Origin: JAYWIG01 sp043789035
GTDB lineage: Bacteria; Pseudomonadota; Gammaproteobacteria; Burkholderiales; Burkholderiaceae_E
Assembly (NCBI GenBank): GCA_043789035.1
Contig: JAYWIG010000356.1
Location: forward strand, 1-5,856
Length of the DNA stretch: 5,856 bases
Reading direction: 5' to 3'
Shown: positions 5,044-5,856 of the stretch, piece by piece
Layout: every line of letters begins with the position of its first letter
Position numbering within the stretch: position 1 is the first letter of the stretch
Program-made: the position numbers and the translations under genes
The notes under the pieces: generated by a model
The model's database searches: none
Told to the model about the DNA's origin: nothing
What the model saw: only the letters and a program-made list of their open reading frames with translations

Positions 5044-5448
5044 TTAGCCGCGCTTGCCTCTATACTCTGAGCGCATAGTTTCGTAAAAGGCTTTGCGCTC
5101 TTCAGCACTAAGTTTGCCGTCTTTGTTTGCATCGGCTCGGTCAAACATTTCAAGTTGTTTTTGTTGGGCTGCCTGCAATTCAACTTTGCTGACTGAACCG
5201 TCTTTATCGGTATCCATACGACGCATCATTTGGTCGCCACGCCCATGATGCGACATTCCATGCGGGCCCTTTTGAGAGCTAGCACTCGCTAAGGGCTTAT
5301 TAGTTTCACCAGGGTCGGTTGCCGCTTGAGCTGACGCATGGGCCGAGTAAATTCCGCCAGCCAAAAGCAAAACCGATAAAGCAATCGCTTGAATAGCAGA
5401 ACGATTCAAAGCAGGGACGGTGCCAGTTTGTACACGAGAAACAGTCAT
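5044..5448 (-). CDS. Small exported EF-hand calcium-binding protein
   Basis: 134 residues. The start at 5448 has AAGGA at 5459-5455, 6 nt upstream. The N-terminus is a long signal peptide: a basic, polar region to about residue 16, a hydrophobic core at 19-33 and a likely cleavage after AHASA (36-40), giving a periplasmic or secreted protein of about 94 residues. A Gly/His/Met/Arg-rich stretch (61-78, with His63, His67, His68, Met65, Met74, Met75, Met78) comes before two canonical 12-residue EF-hand loops: DTDKDGSVSKVE (79-90) and DANKDGKLSAEE (106-117). Both keep Asp at 1, Asp/Asn at 3, Asp at 5, Gly at 6, a hydrophobic residue at 8 and Glu at 12, so both should bind Ca2+. Partner and role are unknown: calcium buffering, sensing or stabilising a periplasmic partner are all possible. 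It converges on the dioxygenase gene with 23 bp between stops and follows the sulfhydrylase gene on the same strand after 108 bp. Confidence 0.88.
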   Translation of the reverse strand: MTVSRVQTGTVPALNRSAIQAIALSVLLLAGGIYSAHASAQAATDPGETNKPLASASSQKGPHGMSHHGRGDQMMRRMDTDKDGSVSKVELQAAQQKQLEMFDRADANKDGKLSAEERKAFYETMRSEYRGKRG

Positions 5449-5556
5449 GATTCATCCTTGAAGTAAACAATAATTAAGAAACCTACCCCTAATAATGCTT
5501 AAACTTGCAAAATCGAATACGCACTCTTACCGCTAGTTGCGATTCAGGCCGAGCTG
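5449..5556. other. Gap between the sulfhydrylase and EF-hand genes
   Basis: 108 bp with no coding sequence, no clear intrinsic terminator and no convincing promoter read leftward. The two minus-strand genes could share a transcript, or the EF-hand gene could have a non-consensus promoter. AACTTGCAAA at 5502-5511 recurs at 5572-5581 inside the end of the sulfhydrylase gene. Confidence 0.4.
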
Positions 5557-5856
5557 TTACAAGCTGGTTGCAACTTGCAAAGCTTGATCAATATCCCACA
5601 ACAAATCGGCTATGCTTTCGAGGCCTACGGATAAGCGAATCAAGTCGGCAGACACCCCTGCTTTTAATTGTTCGGCTTCCGACATTTGCCTATGCGTGGT
5701 GGAAGCCGGATGAATCACTAGTGACTTCGCATCGCCCACATTGGCCAGATGACTTAAAAACTGGCATGCCTGTATAAACTTTTCTCCCGCTTCGTTGACT
5801 TTCCCAGAAGAAGCTTTAATACCAAATGACAAAATACCACCCGCCCCTTTCGGCAT
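5557..5856 (-). CDS. metY: O-acetylhomoserine sulfhydrylase (MetY type), C-terminal part
   Basis: Partial: 99 residues to the stop at 5557-5559, with the start beyond the right edge. The methionine codon at 5856-5854 is an internal residue of the family (PKGAGGILSFGIK), not a start. The PLP-binding lysine lies outside. FLSHLANVGDAKSLVIHPASTTH (33-55) is characteristic of MetY, where cystathionine synthases and lyases usually have SLGG.ESL. HPA..TH instead. LIRLSVGLE (72-80) carries Arg74, which in this PLP family binds the substrate carboxylate. The enzyme makes homocysteine from O-acetylhomoserine and sulfide in methionine synthesis by direct sulfhydrylation, as a cytoplasmic tetramer. It could be a related sulfhydrylase using another O-acyl homoserine, which the C-terminus does not settle. 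Confidence 0.88.
   Translation of the reverse strand: MPKGAGGILSFGIKASSGKVNEAGEKFIQACQFLSHLANVGDAKSLVIHPASTTHRQMSEAEQLKAGVSADLIRLSVGLESIADLLWDIDQALQVATSL

Noticed and set aside
4917..5183. An 88-codon minus-strand frame crossing the end of the dioxygenase gene and the EF-hand gene
   Set aside because: It overlaps two well-supported genes in other frames and shows no domain or start signal.
5505..5777. A 90-codon plus-strand frame opposite the sulfhydrylase end
   Set aside because: The minus strand encodes a strongly conserved MetY C-terminus; the plus frame is its shadow.
1..5856. Mobile elements, CRISPR arrays, tRNA/rRNA genes, toxin-antitoxin or phage-defence genes
   Set aside because: No transposase-like protein, terminal inverted repeats, regularly spaced repeats or RNA-gene signatures were seen; gene content is metabolic and envelope-related.

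Overview
The window is ordinary Gram-negative chromosomal DNA, probably from a beta- or gammaproteobacterium. The grounds are an LPS-core type glycosyltransferase, an OmpA-domain envelope protein, a proteobacterial-type 4-hydroxyphenylpyruvate dioxygenase with an adjacent divergent Lrp/AsnC regulator, and a MetY-type sulfhydrylase. Base composition is moderate, roughly mid-40s percent GC by eye, with clearly AT-richer intergenic stretches. The genus cannot be fixed from this window. I see no rRNA, tRNA, CRISPR array, insertion sequence or phage gene.

Layout: (1) 1-590, minus strand: the N-terminal 196 residues of a GT4 glycosyltransferase running off the left edge. (2) 591-993: an AT-rich intergenic region of about 400 bp between divergent genes, with weak promoter-like and repeat signals and no convincing gene. 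(3) 994-1782 and 1855-3252, plus strand: a probable two-gene unit. The first gene encodes an inner-membrane-anchored OmpA-domain protein with a Lys/Pro/Ala-rich linker. The second encodes a membrane-anchored long coiled coil ending in a helix-hairpin-helix (H3TH-like) domain. (4) 3285-3767, minus: an Lrp/AsnC regulator, transcribed divergently from (5) 3914-5020, plus: 4-hydroxyphenylpyruvate dioxygenase of tyrosine catabolism. Their shared 146 bp gap holds repeated AT-rich motifs placed as operators would be. (6) 5044-5448, minus: a small exported protein with two canonical EF-hand loops. (7) 5557-5856, minus: the C-terminal 99 residues of an O-acetylhomoserine sulfhydrylase entering from the right edge.

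How they may work together: the regulator and the dioxygenase form a plausible self-contained regulatory pair. The OmpA-domain and coiled-coil/HHH proteins are the least ordinary part. By the positive-inside rule the first faces the periplasm, where it would bind peptidoglycan, and the second faces the cytoplasm, where its HHH domain could contact nucleic acid or a protein. A wall-membrane-nucleoid link is therefore a testable but unproven idea. Two minus-strand genes (glycosyltransferase and regulator) lack a Shine-Dalgarno sequence and have a -10-like hexamer almost touching the start codon, which suggests leaderless or near-leaderless mRNAs.
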